NCBI GenBank assembly: GCA_040879025.1 | Contig: JBBDLF010000039.1 | Location: forward strand, 124,001-188,000 | Direction: 5' to 3' | Source: JBBDLF01 sp040879025 | Lineage (GTDB): Bacteria > Pseudomonadota > Gammaproteobacteria > Pseudomonadales > Pseudohongiellaceae | DNA length: 64,000 bases | Shown here: one piece after another, positions 25,833 to 34,972 of the stretch | Layout: every line of letters begins with the position of its first letter | How positions within the stretch are numbered: position 1 is the stretch's first letter | Notes under the pieces: model-generated | Seen by the model: only the letters and a program-made list of their open reading frames with translations | The model's database searches: none | Told to the model about the DNA's origin: nothing | Made by a program: the position numbers and the translations under genes

Positions 25833-26867
25833 TCAATCGACCAGATCACACAAAGCTGTGAATACTTCTTCTGCTTCGAGATCCTTCAAACAGCGCAGAT
25901 GACCCAGTGGGCACCGGCGCTGGAAACAGGGTCGGCAATCCATTACCTTGAATACCGATTTTACTCTTTTGCTCAACGGAGGTGTAAAGTCCGCCGAAGT
26001 GGAACCGTAAATCGCCACAACCGGACCACCCAGAGCAGCGGCGATATGCATCAGGCCGGAATCGTTGCTCACCACCGCGGAGGCAATGGACAGAATATCG
26101 ATGGCCTGCCGCAACGAAGTGCGGCCGGCCAGATTATCGCAATGTTCGCGGGCGGAGGCGGGCAGCCCGTCCATTATCTGCCCGGCTATACCGGCGTCAT
26201 TTGGCGAGCCCACAATCAGAACCCGCCAGCCCGTGGCCGTCGCAAGCTTGCACAGTTCGCTGAAATGGAAAGCCGGCCACTGTTTTGCTTCTCCGTACTC
26301 CGCGCCGGGGCAAATCGCCAACAGTCTTTCACTCCTCCGGGCTCCCAGTTGTCCCAGCGTCGAGTTGATGCTGTCAGCATGCCTGGACAAGGCGGGAGCC
26401 GGAATCTCCGTGGGTAACGGCGACTCCGGAGGCAGACCCAGGGCGACGAAACGTTGTACCATCAGCGGATACCGTTGCGGGTCAAGCCGCCGGCAATCAT
26501 TGAGCAACAGCCGCCGGAATTCCCCCCGCCAACCTGTTCGCAATGGTATCCCCGCCAACAAGGGAAGCAAGGCCGACTTGAAAGAGTTCGGCAGCACAAT
26601 CGCCTGCGCGAAACCATGCGACCGGACTTGGCGGGCGATGAGGCGGCGCCGGCTCAGATTCAGTTCACCATGTCTTAACGGGAAGTTGATGCTCGCCTCA
26701 ACTTCCGGCATCCGGTCAAGCAGTGGCCGGCTCCATTCGGGAGCCAGAACACTCACCTTAAGCATGGGCTGACCCGCCTTCAATACCTTGAAAAGGGACT
26801 GGGCCATCACCATGTCGCCAACCCACGAAGGCCCCACCACCAGCACCTGAGTCTCTGAGTTATTCAT
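25833..26867 (-). CDS. waaF: LPS heptosyltransferase II
   Basis: This 344-residue GT9 enzyme adds the second heptose to the inner core. Family marks are TQVLVVGPSWVGDMVMAQSLF at the N-terminus, CPGAEYGEAKQWPAFHFSEL in the middle and VVSNDSGLMHIAAALGGPVVAIYGSTS at the donor site. The ATG at 26867 gives the normal N-terminus; the frame is open for 29 more codons into the 3' end of glnE. It is the first of the waaF-waaC-waaG-waaP-kinase-carbamoyltransferase series and lies 43 bp after glnE. Confidence 0.96.
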   Translation of the reverse strand: MNNSETQVLVVGPSWVGDMVMAQSLFKVLKAGQPMLKVSVLAPEWSRPLLDRMPEVEASINFPLRHGELNLSRRRLIARQVRSHGFAQAIVLPNSFKSALLPLLAGIPLRTGWRGEFRRLLLNDCRRLDPQRYPLMVQRFVALGLPPESPLPTEIPAPALSRHADSINSTLGQLGARRSERLLAICPGAEYGEAKQWPAFHFSELCKLATATGWRVLIVGSPNDAGIAGQIMDGLPASAREHCDNLAGRTSLRQAIDILSIASAVVSNDSGLMHIAAALGGPVVAIYGSTSADFTPPLSKRVKSVFKVMDCRPCFQRRCPLGHLRCLKDLEAEEVFTALCDLVD

Positions 26868-26910
26868 CGCGTTCGGCACGAAGCGGGAAGGTTTCTGAAC
26901 AGGCCGGTAC

Positions 26911-29853
26911 TCAACGCGCCACTCCAAAAACATCATCCCAGATTTCAACGACATTCTGCTGATGGGCGCTCAATTTTTCAGTCGGAATATCTTCAGCTTG
27001 TTGGATGGCAAGTGAGTGTGAGGCGGACCGTAACACCAGATACGCCTGCATCAGGGCATCGATGGAAGACTGCTTCAGCAGCCGGCAGTGCTGAATTGCT
27101 TCGAGTATGCGCATATTATCGGTATACGTTGTCAGTTCATCACACTCGACGGAATGGGCCAACACCAGATATTGAACAAGAAATTCAATATCTATGATGC
27201 CTCCCGGCTCATGCTTTATTGCAAACGCCAGTTTATCGGCGATTCCGGTGAGCTTCTTTTTCACCCCGTCACGCATTTTCCGTCGCATGTCCAGCACCTC
27301 CCCCGCAAGCACCGCGGTATCACGTTTACGAGAAAGCACGTCATGGCGAACCTCATGAAACTCCGCCAGCAAATCGGCATTGCCGACAATCCCCCGCGCT
27401 CGCACCAAGGCCTGATGTTCCCAGGTCCAGGCATTGGTCTGCTGATAGTTTTTGAATGAGTCGAGAGAACTCACCAGCAAGCCTGATTCCCCTGACGGGC
27501 GCAAGCGCATATCCGCTTCATACAACTTGCCGGAAGTAGTATAGGTCCCCAGAACCAGAATGATGCGTTGTGCGAGGCGAATGTAAAATTCCCTGCTGTT
27601 GATGCGGCGCTGCCCCTCGACTGCTATCGTCTCCTCTTCTAGCGACGCGCGGTGCAGGAACACCAGATCCAGATCGGAGTTGTAGCCAAGTTCAATGCCA
27701 CCGACCTTGCCATAACCGATGATCGCAAAGTCGGGCTCTCCGTATTGCCCATCGGCATGCACAGGAAAGCCGTGGCGGTCGACCAGATGTTGCCAGCTCA
27801 GGGCCAGAACCCGGTCCAGGATGACCTCGGCGGTATAGGTCAGGTAATCACTCACCTTCATAATCGGCAGCTTTCCCGATATCTCCGCAGCGGCAACCTG
27901 CAGTATGTGAGATTGCTTGAAGTATCTCAGGCACTCCAACTGCTCTTCGAAACTGCTTTCATCTATACGCAACAACTGTGTACGTAACTCATCATGCAGG
28001 CTGATGCGTTCCGGTGGCGTATCGATGACATCGAGCAGTTCATCAAGCAAAACAGGATACCTGGCCAGGTAATCCGCGATAAATAGACTTTCGGTACAGT
28101 ATTTGACCAATTGTTGAAGGGCGCCGGGATTTTCAAGCAGCAGGACGAGATAGGCGGTGCGGCGGCTGACGGCTTCGATCAGGGTCATAATGCGGGCAAA
28201 GCACAAACTGGGGCGCCTGGATTCCGCGGTGGCGGCCAGCAGGACCGGCATGAACTGATCGAAGCGTTTCCGACCGTCCTGAGATGCCAGAAGGTATTTA
28301 CGGTCTTTTTTAAATTCGTCGATTTGCTTAAGTACAGCGTCCGGATCTTCAAAGCCGGATTTCTTCAGCAGGGATAAAGCGCTACTATTGTCGGCAGGCT
28401 GTTTCCAGACGGAGGACCAGTCGTGTGTCCCACCCTCGTCAGCAACCACCGCCGCGGCTTCGGCTCCTTCGATATTGATGACTTCACGGAAGTGCGTATG
28501 CACGATGTCTCGCACCGCGCCCAGTTTTTTTTCGAGCCCCTCCCATCCATGATGGTTCATCGCATAAGCAAGTCGGGCCCTGTTCACTTCGTCTGCAGGA
28601 AGCTCTTGTGTCTGCTGATTGGAAATTGACTGAATCCGGTGCTCCAGGTTGCGCAGGTACTCATATGCCAGAGCCAGTTCATCCGTTGCTTCCACCGGTA
28701 GATAATTGCCTTCACGAAGTCCCGCGAGAGCCTTGCGCGTGGAAGGGCACCGCAGGGTACGGTCCCGCCCGCCGTGAACAAGTTGCAGCGCCTGTACCAC
28801 GAACTCCACTTCGCGAATACCTCCCCGCCCCAGCTTGATGTCGGTATCGAGTTTATGGTTTCGGGCCTGCCGGTTGATCTGTGTTTTCATCTCACGCAAT
28901 GACTCGAACATGGCGAAGTCCAGGTATTTGCGATAAACAAACGGTCGAAGCCGGCGCAGCAGTTGACGACCGCGATCAACGTCCCCGGCGGCGATTCGTG
29001 CCTTGACCATGGCATATCTTTCCCAATCACGACCCTGGCTTTGGTAGTAATCCTCCAATGCGTCGAAACTCTGCACCAGCGCTCCCTCACTGCCGTAGGG
29101 ACGAAGGCGCATGTCGACACGGAATACAAACCCATCCTCCGTTGTGGTATCCAGCGCATCGATCAGTCGCTGACCAAGACGGATGAAAAACTGATGGTTA
29201 GTCAGCGCGTCGTCAGCCCCGTTTGTCGGTGAGCGATCGACCCCGCCATTTTCCGGATAGGTGAAGATAAGATCGATATCGGAAGACACATTGAGTTCCG
29301 AGGCTCCCAGTTTCCCCATCGCGATGATCACCAGGGTCTGCTCGACATCTCCTTCGCCGGAGATCACGGGCCTGCCCCATTCCCTGACGCTCCATTGCTG
29401 CAGAAGTTCAATGCATGCATGCAGGCAGGCATCAGCGAGAACGGTTACACGGCGGCAGGTACGGTACAAGTCCGCCTCACCCAACAGGTCACACCACAGT
29501 ATTTCGACGAACTCCTGGCGATGGAACCTGCGCAATATACGTTTCAGTTCCTCACCCGACTCCGCATACCCTGACTCGGACAACGGTTCGAGTTGTTTTC
29601 GCAACCGTTCCAGAACCCCGGCAAACCGCGTCTCGTTGCAAATTGTCCGCACCAGCAGTTCGGGACTGCCGATCGTTGCGTTCGCGACGAAATCACTGCA
29701 GGCCCAGACCCTGTTGATCTTCTGCACGACAGCGGAATCCGCAAGTAACGCCGCAAGGGGTGGATGGGATAATGCGCCCTGCTGCCGCGCGCGCTCCCAA
29801 TAGCGTTGGACCGCGGGCTGCAGCGTTTTCGGGAGTAATTCAGTGCCTTGCAC
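26911..29853 (-). CDS. glnE: Bifunctional glutamine synthetase adenylyltransferase/adenylyl-removing enzyme
   Basis: This 980-residue enzyme controls glutamine synthetase by adding and removing AMP in response to the PII protein and glutamine. Two nucleotidyltransferase domains are visible, with GKLGASELNVSSDIDLIF in the N-terminal deadenylylase half and GKVGGIELGYNSDLDLVF in the C-terminal adenylylase half, each with the GS-x9-DxD pattern. Full length for the family (about 950-980). Placement directly upstream of waaF is similar to that in pseudomonads. Confidence 0.97.
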   Translation of the reverse strand: MQGTELLPKTLQPAVQRYWERARQQGALSHPPLAALLADSAVVQKINRVWACSDFVANATIGSPELLVRTICNETRFAGVLERLRKQLEPLSESGYAESGEELKRILRRFHRQEFVEILWCDLLGEADLYRTCRRVTVLADACLHACIELLQQWSVREWGRPVISGEGDVEQTLVIIAMGKLGASELNVSSDIDLIFTYPENGGVDRSPTNGADDALTNHQFFIRLGQRLIDALDTTTEDGFVFRVDMRLRPYGSEGALVQSFDALEDYYQSQGRDWERYAMVKARIAAGDVDRGRQLLRRLRPFVYRKYLDFAMFESLREMKTQINRQARNHKLDTDIKLGRGGIREVEFVVQALQLVHGGRDRTLRCPSTRKALAGLREGNYLPVEATDELALAYEYLRNLEHRIQSISNQQTQELPADEVNRARLAYAMNHHGWEGLEKKLGAVRDIVHTHFREVINIEGAEAAAVVADEGGTHDWSSVWKQPADNSSALSLLKKSGFEDPDAVLKQIDEFKKDRKYLLASQDGRKRFDQFMPVLLAATAESRRPSLCFARIMTLIEAVSRRTAYLVLLLENPGALQQLVKYCTESLFIADYLARYPVLLDELLDVIDTPPERISLHDELRTQLLRIDESSFEEQLECLRYFKQSHILQVAAAEISGKLPIMKVSDYLTYTAEVILDRVLALSWQHLVDRHGFPVHADGQYGEPDFAIIGYGKVGGIELGYNSDLDLVFLHRASLEEETIAVEGQRRINSREFYIRLAQRIILVLGTYTTSGKLYEADMRLRPSGESGLLVSSLDSFKNYQQTNAWTWEHQALVRARGIVGNADLLAEFHEVRHDVLSRKRDTAVLAGEVLDMRRKMRDGVKKKLTGIADKLAFAIKHEPGGIIDIEFLVQYLVLAHSVECDELTTYTDNMRILEAIQHCRLLKQSSIDALMQAYLVLRSASHSLAIQQAEDIPTEKLSAHQQNVVEIWDDVFGVAR

Positions 29854-29914
29854 GGTGCGTGATCCTGGTTTGCGGAGGTGAATACTTGCTGCGGTGGATA
29901 TCGCTCGTTGGGCT

Positions 29915-31711
29915 CTATTGTCTGGCTTCCGGGGTTACCCGCAGCACTTCATTGACAGTGGTCAGGCCGGAGGCGACTTTCTGTGCGCCGCTCAGTCGAA
30001 GACTGTGCATGCCTTCCTTGTAAGCCTGCTTGCGTAACGACGGGAGAGCTGATTTGTCATCGGCGAATTGCCGTAGAGTTTCGGTAAGCACCATGACCTC
30101 ATAAATACCTTCCCGGCCTTTGAATCCTGTTTCCCTGCATTCCAGACAACCTTGCTGGTCTGAGGCGCTGGCAGGGGGCTTGACCTTCCACGGCGATGTC
30201 AGAATTTCCCAGGCGTCGGGCTCCACCGGACCCTGCTTTTTACATGTCGGACAAAGCACGCGGACAAGGCGCTGCGCCATGATGCCGACGACCGTCGCCT
30301 TGATCAGATAGGAAGGGACACCGATTTCCAGCAGTCGTGTTACGGCCGATGGCGCATCATTGGTATGCAGGGTGGTGAATACCAGGTGGCCGGTAAGCGC
30401 TGCCTGAATGGCCATCTCGGCGGTTTCCAGATCGCGAATTTCCCCGATCATGATGATGTCCGGATCCTGTCGCAACAAAGCGCGCACGCCGTCTGCGAAA
30501 TTCAGGTCGATATTTTCCTGAACCTGCATCTGGTTAAACGTACTCTCCACCATCTCTATCGGATCTTCAATCGTGCAGACATTCACTTCTTCAGTGGCAA
30601 GCATTTTGAGCGTGGAATACAGCGTGGTTGTTTTTCCGCTTCCTGTCGGCCCGGTGATAATGACAATGCCATGGTTACAGGAGATGATCTCCTTCCATCG
30701 TTTCAGATCGTCATTGATCAGGCCGAGCTGTTCGAATGGCTTGAGCAGAACTTCCGGATCAAATATCCGCATCACCAGCTTTTCACCGAAAGCGGTCGGC
30801 AGGGTGGAAAGTCGCAGCTCAACTTCATTTCCGTTGGGGCTCTTGGTTTTGATACGGCCATCCTGCGGTTTCCGCTTTTCCGCCACGTTCATGCGCCCCA
30901 GTATTTTAAGTCGGCTGGTAACTGCATTGAGCACCTGCATCGGCAGGGAATAAACGGTATATAACACTCCATCAATGCGGAATCTGATATTGCCTTTTTC
31001 CCTGCGCGGCTCAATGTGAATATCGCTGGCTCGCTGGTCAAAGGCGTATTGTAACAACCAGTCAACAACATTGACGATATGCTGGTCATTGGCTTCGGGA
31101 TCCTTGACATTTCCCAGCTCCAGCAATTGCTCCAGATTGCCCAGGCTCTTTCTTTGCTGTCCGCCGCCTTCTGTGGCACGATTGATGGAATTAACCAGGC
31201 TGTAAAACTCGGTGGTGAGGCGTTTGATTTCGACCGGATTGGATACCACACGGCGGATTTTTTTCTGCGTTACGTGTTCCAGATCTTTCTCCCAAGAGGA
31301 TACATAAGGCTCCGCGCTGGCGATAGTCACCTCGAATGCACTGACCTCCACGGCCAGAATGTGGTGGCGCTGGGTAAACGCATAGGACATTACCTGGGTG
31401 ATGGCGGGCACATCAATTTTGAGAGGATCGATCCGATAGTAAGGCTGATTGCACTGTTCGCTCAAAGACATGGTCAGTGTTTCTATATCCAGCGAACGTT
31501 TAGGAGACAGCCGGTCTGTCAGGTTCAGATCGGCAACGTAATGCAGCACATGCTTGCCGGGATTCGTCCCGGTACCGCGATTCTTGAGTGCATGGTCGAA
31601 ATCATCATCGCCGATACGGCCGGATGCCAACAGACCTGCCAGAAATTGTTTCAGATCCACCAGGCTATTGGGAGGTGGCGGTTTCAATTTTGATTTTTCA
31701 GCTACGGTCAT
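29915..31711 (-). CDS. GspE/PilB-family secretion or pilus assembly ATPase
   Basis: This 598-residue hexameric ATPase powers type II secretion or type IV pilus extension. An N-terminal MshE/GspE-N-like region (about 20-190) precedes the core with Walker A GPTGSGKTTTLYS, Asp box, Walker B IMIGEIRDLETA and the His box region LVFTTLHTNDA. A tetracysteine zinc motif CPTC...CLEC is present near the C-terminus. No pilC, pilD or gsp genes are adjacent, so it is an orphan in this window and its apparatus is unknown. The 130 bp before its start hold a CCCGGG-based inverted repeat but no clear promoter. Confidence 0.9.
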   Translation of the reverse strand: MTVAEKSKLKPPPPNSLVDLKQFLAGLLASGRIGDDDFDHALKNRGTGTNPGKHVLHYVADLNLTDRLSPKRSLDIETLTMSLSEQCNQPYYRIDPLKIDVPAITQVMSYAFTQRHHILAVEVSAFEVTIASAEPYVSSWEKDLEHVTQKKIRRVVSNPVEIKRLTTEFYSLVNSINRATEGGGQQRKSLGNLEQLLELGNVKDPEANDQHIVNVVDWLLQYAFDQRASDIHIEPRREKGNIRFRIDGVLYTVYSLPMQVLNAVTSRLKILGRMNVAEKRKPQDGRIKTKSPNGNEVELRLSTLPTAFGEKLVMRIFDPEVLLKPFEQLGLINDDLKRWKEIISCNHGIVIITGPTGSGKTTTLYSTLKMLATEEVNVCTIEDPIEMVESTFNQMQVQENIDLNFADGVRALLRQDPDIIMIGEIRDLETAEMAIQAALTGHLVFTTLHTNDAPSAVTRLLEIGVPSYLIKATVVGIMAQRLVRVLCPTCKKQGPVEPDAWEILTSPWKVKPPASASDQQGCLECRETGFKGREGIYEVMVLTETLRQFADDKSALPSLRKQAYKEGMHSLRLSGAQKVASGLTTVNEVLRVTPEARQ

Positions 31712-31841
31712 AAACTACCCTTGGAACTGGCCACATCGCAGGCGGGCTACGTCGCTCGCGGAGCAGGTAGTTTATACCCCCGGGCCTGAAATACAAACCC
31801 GGGCGGGGAGTTTAAGGGGATTGGCGGCGTGGTGAAACGAC

Positions 31842-33362
31842 CTATTCGATCAGTTTTATCCAGTCTCCCCTGGCGGGTGTGCCGGTGGGATAATAGCCGT
31901 TGATCAGTCGCAGGGTTTCCTCGGGAAACTGCGCGATTTTGCTGTTCTGGCCGACGGTCTTGAAATCAAAAAACTCGCTGGCCTGTGCATATCTGATTTT
32001 CAGTTCATTGCCGTCGTGGAACTCGTTCCGCTGTATGGCGCGGAAACTACGAATTGACGCCAACAGCATCTCGTCAACCTCCTCATCGGTCACTTCGGAT
32101 TCGCCGGCGTCAATCTCGCCCCGGAGAATGAAGGCCCGCGGCCCCAGGTAGATGACGCCGATCCGCTGCAGACCGCCCTCGTCAGTCTCTATGACTCCCG
32201 TATGCCCAAGCAGACCAAACTGGGAAAGGGTTTCTGATTTCTGCAGATTGGTGATTCCCAGCCGTTCCCGGATAAAGCTGCGCGGATCAATATTGGCCTG
32301 CATCCGTTGGGCTTCAATGTTGATGCTGCCCAACTCTCCTGTCGCACGGGCAGTGGTTGTGGTTTCCGCTATCGCCCAATCGGTCGGGAAAACGAGGGTA
32401 TAGCCCAGCAATGACTGATAATACCGGTTGCGGTCGTCCCGGGTTCGCGACCCGGCGCTCTCACCCACCACCAGACCGGTCAGGTTGCCACGAAACACGC
32501 TGTCGTCCAGTTCCATAATCTCGTCTCTGGACAGCCCGGCCACCGCGTTTACCGCTTCATGCAGACGTGTGTCATTACGGGGGTGGGTGGCGAACAAGCC
32601 ATGGTAGCTGCCTTGGTTGTTTCGGGTCAGACGGTTGAAATCTTCCTGGTTCTTCAGCACGGTAACCACATCGATCACTGCGGAAGGATCGTAGCCTGCC
32701 TGATAAAGGTACTCGGCGCCAAGCCGGTCAGCCTCCAGTTCCAGCTCCCTGCCAAATCCACTCAACCCGGTCTGGGCCCAGATAGACGCCACTTCGCTGA
32801 TTTGTGAGCCGATAAAGCCACTGCCGGTCGCCACTGCTGTAACAAACCCGCCAACGCCGGCCGCTACATTGGTGAACCTGCCCCGGGCATGAGCCTGGAC
32901 TGAATGACGCGCGGTAATATGGCCGATTTCGTGAGCCAGCACCGCGGCAAGCTGTGCTTCGTTGTTCATGTACGTCAGCAACCCGCGATTGACGTAGACG
33001 TAGCCGCCGGGCAAGGCGAAGGCGTTAATTTCCGGGCTGTCGATTATCGTGAAATGATACTCAAGGTCTGGCCGGTGGCTGGTTGCGGCCACCCGGTTCC
33101 CCACTTCGGTTACATAAGCCAGCAGTTCCTCGTCTTCATAGACAGGCTGACTGGCGAGAATTTTCTCATGCTCCTCCTGACCGATTTCCACTTCGCCACT
33201 TTCGGACATAAGGACCAGGTTGCCCTGGCCGGTCGCGGGATTAATAGCGCAAGAATTAAGCAAAGGACCCAGCGCCAGGACACATGCCAGAACCAGATAC
33301 CGTTGCCCGAAATCGCAACAAGGGAACCTGTGAGGTAATACTGTCTGCCTGATAACTCGCAT
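31842..33362 (-). CDS. M48-family metalloprotease lipoprotein (BepA/LoiP-like)
   Basis: This 506-residue protein has a lipoprotein signal peptide (lipobox LLNSC, Cys38) and a zinc metalloprotease domain with HEIGH (about 144-148) and the third ligand in ELEADRLGAEYLYQAG. BepA-like periplasmic proteases degrade or help assemble outer-membrane proteins. Its C-terminal 200 residues resemble no TPR region; the segment has beta-rich character (LGYTLVFPTDWAIAE, ERLGITNLQKSE) and ends with FDFKTVGQNSKIAQFPEETLRLINGYYP. The preferred start (33362) gives a normal lipoprotein signal; the frame opens 7 codons earlier. It closes the long minus-strand envelope run. Confidence 0.88.
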   Translation of the reverse strand: MRVIRQTVLPHRFPCCDFGQRYLVLACVLALGPLLNSCAINPATGQGNLVLMSESGEVEIGQEEHEKILASQPVYEDEELLAYVTEVGNRVAATSHRPDLEYHFTIIDSPEINAFALPGGYVYVNRGLLTYMNNEAQLAAVLAHEIGHITARHSVQAHARGRFTNVAAGVGGFVTAVATGSGFIGSQISEVASIWAQTGLSGFGRELELEADRLGAEYLYQAGYDPSAVIDVVTVLKNQEDFNRLTRNNQGSYHGLFATHPRNDTRLHEAVNAVAGLSRDEIMELDDSVFRGNLTGLVVGESAGSRTRDDRNRYYQSLLGYTLVFPTDWAIAETTTTARATGELGSINIEAQRMQANIDPRSFIRERLGITNLQKSETLSQFGLLGHTGVIETDEGGLQRIGVIYLGPRAFILRGEIDAGESEVTDEEVDEMLLASIRSFRAIQRNEFHDGNELKIRYAQASEFFDFKTVGQNSKIAQFPEETLRLINGYYPTGTPARGDWIKLIE

Positions 33363-33389
33363 CAAATCACCTGCCCGCAGCACACCAGG

Positions 33390-34079
33390 TTACGTGCTGC
33401 CACGTACAAATTGTTTCAACTGATCAGCCAAACTGCTGCAGGCATTGGCCTCAACCCGGGCAATCAGCGGTATGGGTATGACCACGGCCGGAAGGTAGGA
33501 TTGCCCTGTCGCGTCAGTGCTGATTGTCCCGACCGAGGAGAGTGTATCCATGTCCCAGACCCTGGCGTCAAAATTGGAATCATCCTCCCAGGAGCCAAAA
33601 CCGAAGCAACCACCACCGCCAGGGCCGATGGCGCAGGAGATGGATCCCGTGCGGCCCGAGGTTTCGGTAAAACCGTCAACCCAGACGATATAGCGGATGC
33701 CGTAGTCCTCGATCTTGTCGGCCACCAGCTCTTCCGCCATCAGGCGTTCCAGATCACCGGTTCGCAGTGGAGCGGTACGAGGCTCAAACCAGGGGAACAA
33801 GGCATCGACAAATTCCTGCTCCGGCACGACGTTGATCCGGTTGTCACCCCGGTTCATGCGGTCTCCGACGCAATTTACAAAGTCGGAACCGGTCTCGTAG
33901 TCGCTGGCCTGGCGGCGCCCCAGAATAACGATGGACTCGCCGCTCTCAATCCCGGTTGCGCCCTGCCTGAATTCATCCACGGTGGTGCTGGTACAGGCTC
34001 CCAGCATAAATGAACCCAAGAGCAGGAGTCCCGCGGGCACGGAACTGCCGGATGGTAAAAAGGCTGCATGAAATCTCAT
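33390..34079 (-). CDS. Hypothetical lipoprotein in envelope gene run
   Basis: This 229-residue protein has a lipoprotein signal (FMLGAC, Cys29) and no domain I recognise. The mature part contains paired cysteines (NCVGD, SCAIGPGGGGCFGFG) and a glycine-rich loop. The ATG at 34079 has GAGG seven bases upstream; the frame is open further upstream but a longer start would bury the signal peptide. It sits 27 bp before the M48 lipoprotein and 74 bp after another lipoprotein. Segments such as SGESIVILGRRQASDY and RYIVWVDGFTETSG hint at a periplasmic fold with binding of a partner, but no function can be assigned. Confidence 0.8.
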   Translation of the reverse strand: MRFHAAFLPSGSSVPAGLLLLGSFMLGACTSTTVDEFRQGATGIESGESIVILGRRQASDYETGSDFVNCVGDRMNRGDNRINVVPEQEFVDALFPWFEPRTAPLRTGDLERLMAEELVADKIEDYGIRYIVWVDGFTETSGRTGSISCAIGPGGGGCFGFGSWEDDSNFDARVWDMDTLSSVGTISTDATGQSYLPAVVIPIPLIARVEANACSSLADQLKQFVRGST

Positions 34080-34153
34080 AAGCACCTCATAGTGTGAAAT
34101 CCGCCAGGCCGCCACTGCAGCCAGGGGAACATCTTGATAATCTGGTCCGCCTG

Positions 34154-34777
34154 TTAGGTCCCTGCGGGCCGGCTGGCCAGCCAATCTCTCACTTCAGGGA
34201 CCTCCGGAAAACTCAGGGTAAAACTCGATCCCAGATCCCTTAATGCGACAATCGCCGCGTCGTTAATAGCGTCCTCATCGGAACGGAACGTTTCCTGGGG
34301 CGTCTTGCCGTAGGCGGTAAGCACCCAGTCCGCAATGTAATCTCCTTCACCCGACAGCAGGCGCATATTGTACTTGACCCATACTTCATACACGTCCAGC
34401 TTGGTCTTCTGTGGCAAAGCCAGCTGAAATTCCTCAATACCGGGAACGAAGATCGCATCCACACCTGCACGTCGGGCTTCGTCCATGGAATCAACAAACG
34501 TGACCCTCTCAAACATGGCCGGCAATACCGCGTCGAACAGGCCGATGTGAGAACTGCCGCTCTGGATATCGAATTCCTCCGCGCCGGTCTCCGAATATTC
34601 TATGTAATTGAAATCACGCAACGCTTCTTCATAAATGACAGCCACATTCAGCGCCAGTGGCCTGACATTGGGAGTCGGATAACTTCCTTCGATGACGACT
34701 TCATTCACGCCGCATGCCGTCATTAACAGAAACAGGGCGGTGATTGATAGTGCTCTTGCCGGTGTTGCTTGATTCAC
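34154..34777 (-). CDS. Hypothetical lipoprotein in envelope gene run
   Basis: This 207-residue lipoprotein (lipobox LMTAC, Cys22) has no recognised family. The pattern of a beta strand (LALNVAVIYEEALR), a helix in FDAVLPAMFERVTFVDS and DAIFVPGIEEFQLALP, then YEVWVKYNMRLL resembles small periplasmic lipoproteins with an LpoB/TolB-N-like alpha-beta fold, but this is only a visual impression. It follows the vWA gene, from which it is separated by a 12-14 bp repeat array at 34877-34972. Confidence 0.78.
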   Translation of the reverse strand: MNQATPARALSITALFLLMTACGVNEVVIEGSYPTPNVRPLALNVAVIYEEALRDFNYIEYSETGAEEFDIQSGSSHIGLFDAVLPAMFERVTFVDSMDEARRAGVDAIFVPGIEEFQLALPQKTKLDVYEVWVKYNMRLLSGEGDYIADWVLTAYGKTPQETFRSDEDAINDAAIVALRDLGSSFTLSFPEVPEVRDWLASRPAGT

Positions 34778-34876
34778 GCTGTCTCCCGAAGCCCTGTCAC
34801 GAGCTCCTGTTGGAAAATTGCCGGTTTGCTGACGCTTACCATGCCCGATCTGTTCGACCTTTCATTTTTTCCGGCC

Positions 34877-34972
34877 TGTACTCTGACCTTTACTCTGACC
34901 TGTACTCCGACACTATACTCCGGGCCCTGTACTCCGCCCTATACTCCGACCCTATACTCCGACCCTATACTA
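34877..34972. repeat. Degenerate 12-14 bp tandem repeat array
   Basis: TACTC-type units begin at 34879, 34891, 34903, 34916, 34930, 34942 and 34955, with a broken eighth at 34968. On the minus strand the best copies read GGGTCGGAGTATA. Period varies between 12 and 14 bp, so the array is imperfect. It starts exactly at the vWA stop codon (34970-34972) and ends about 100 bp before the next lipoprotein start. Confidence 0.88.

Noticed and set aside
31712..31841. Terminator between the M48 gene and the GspE/PilB-type gene
   Set aside because: CCCGGG repeats can pair over a 12-base loop, but no U-tract follows on either strand.
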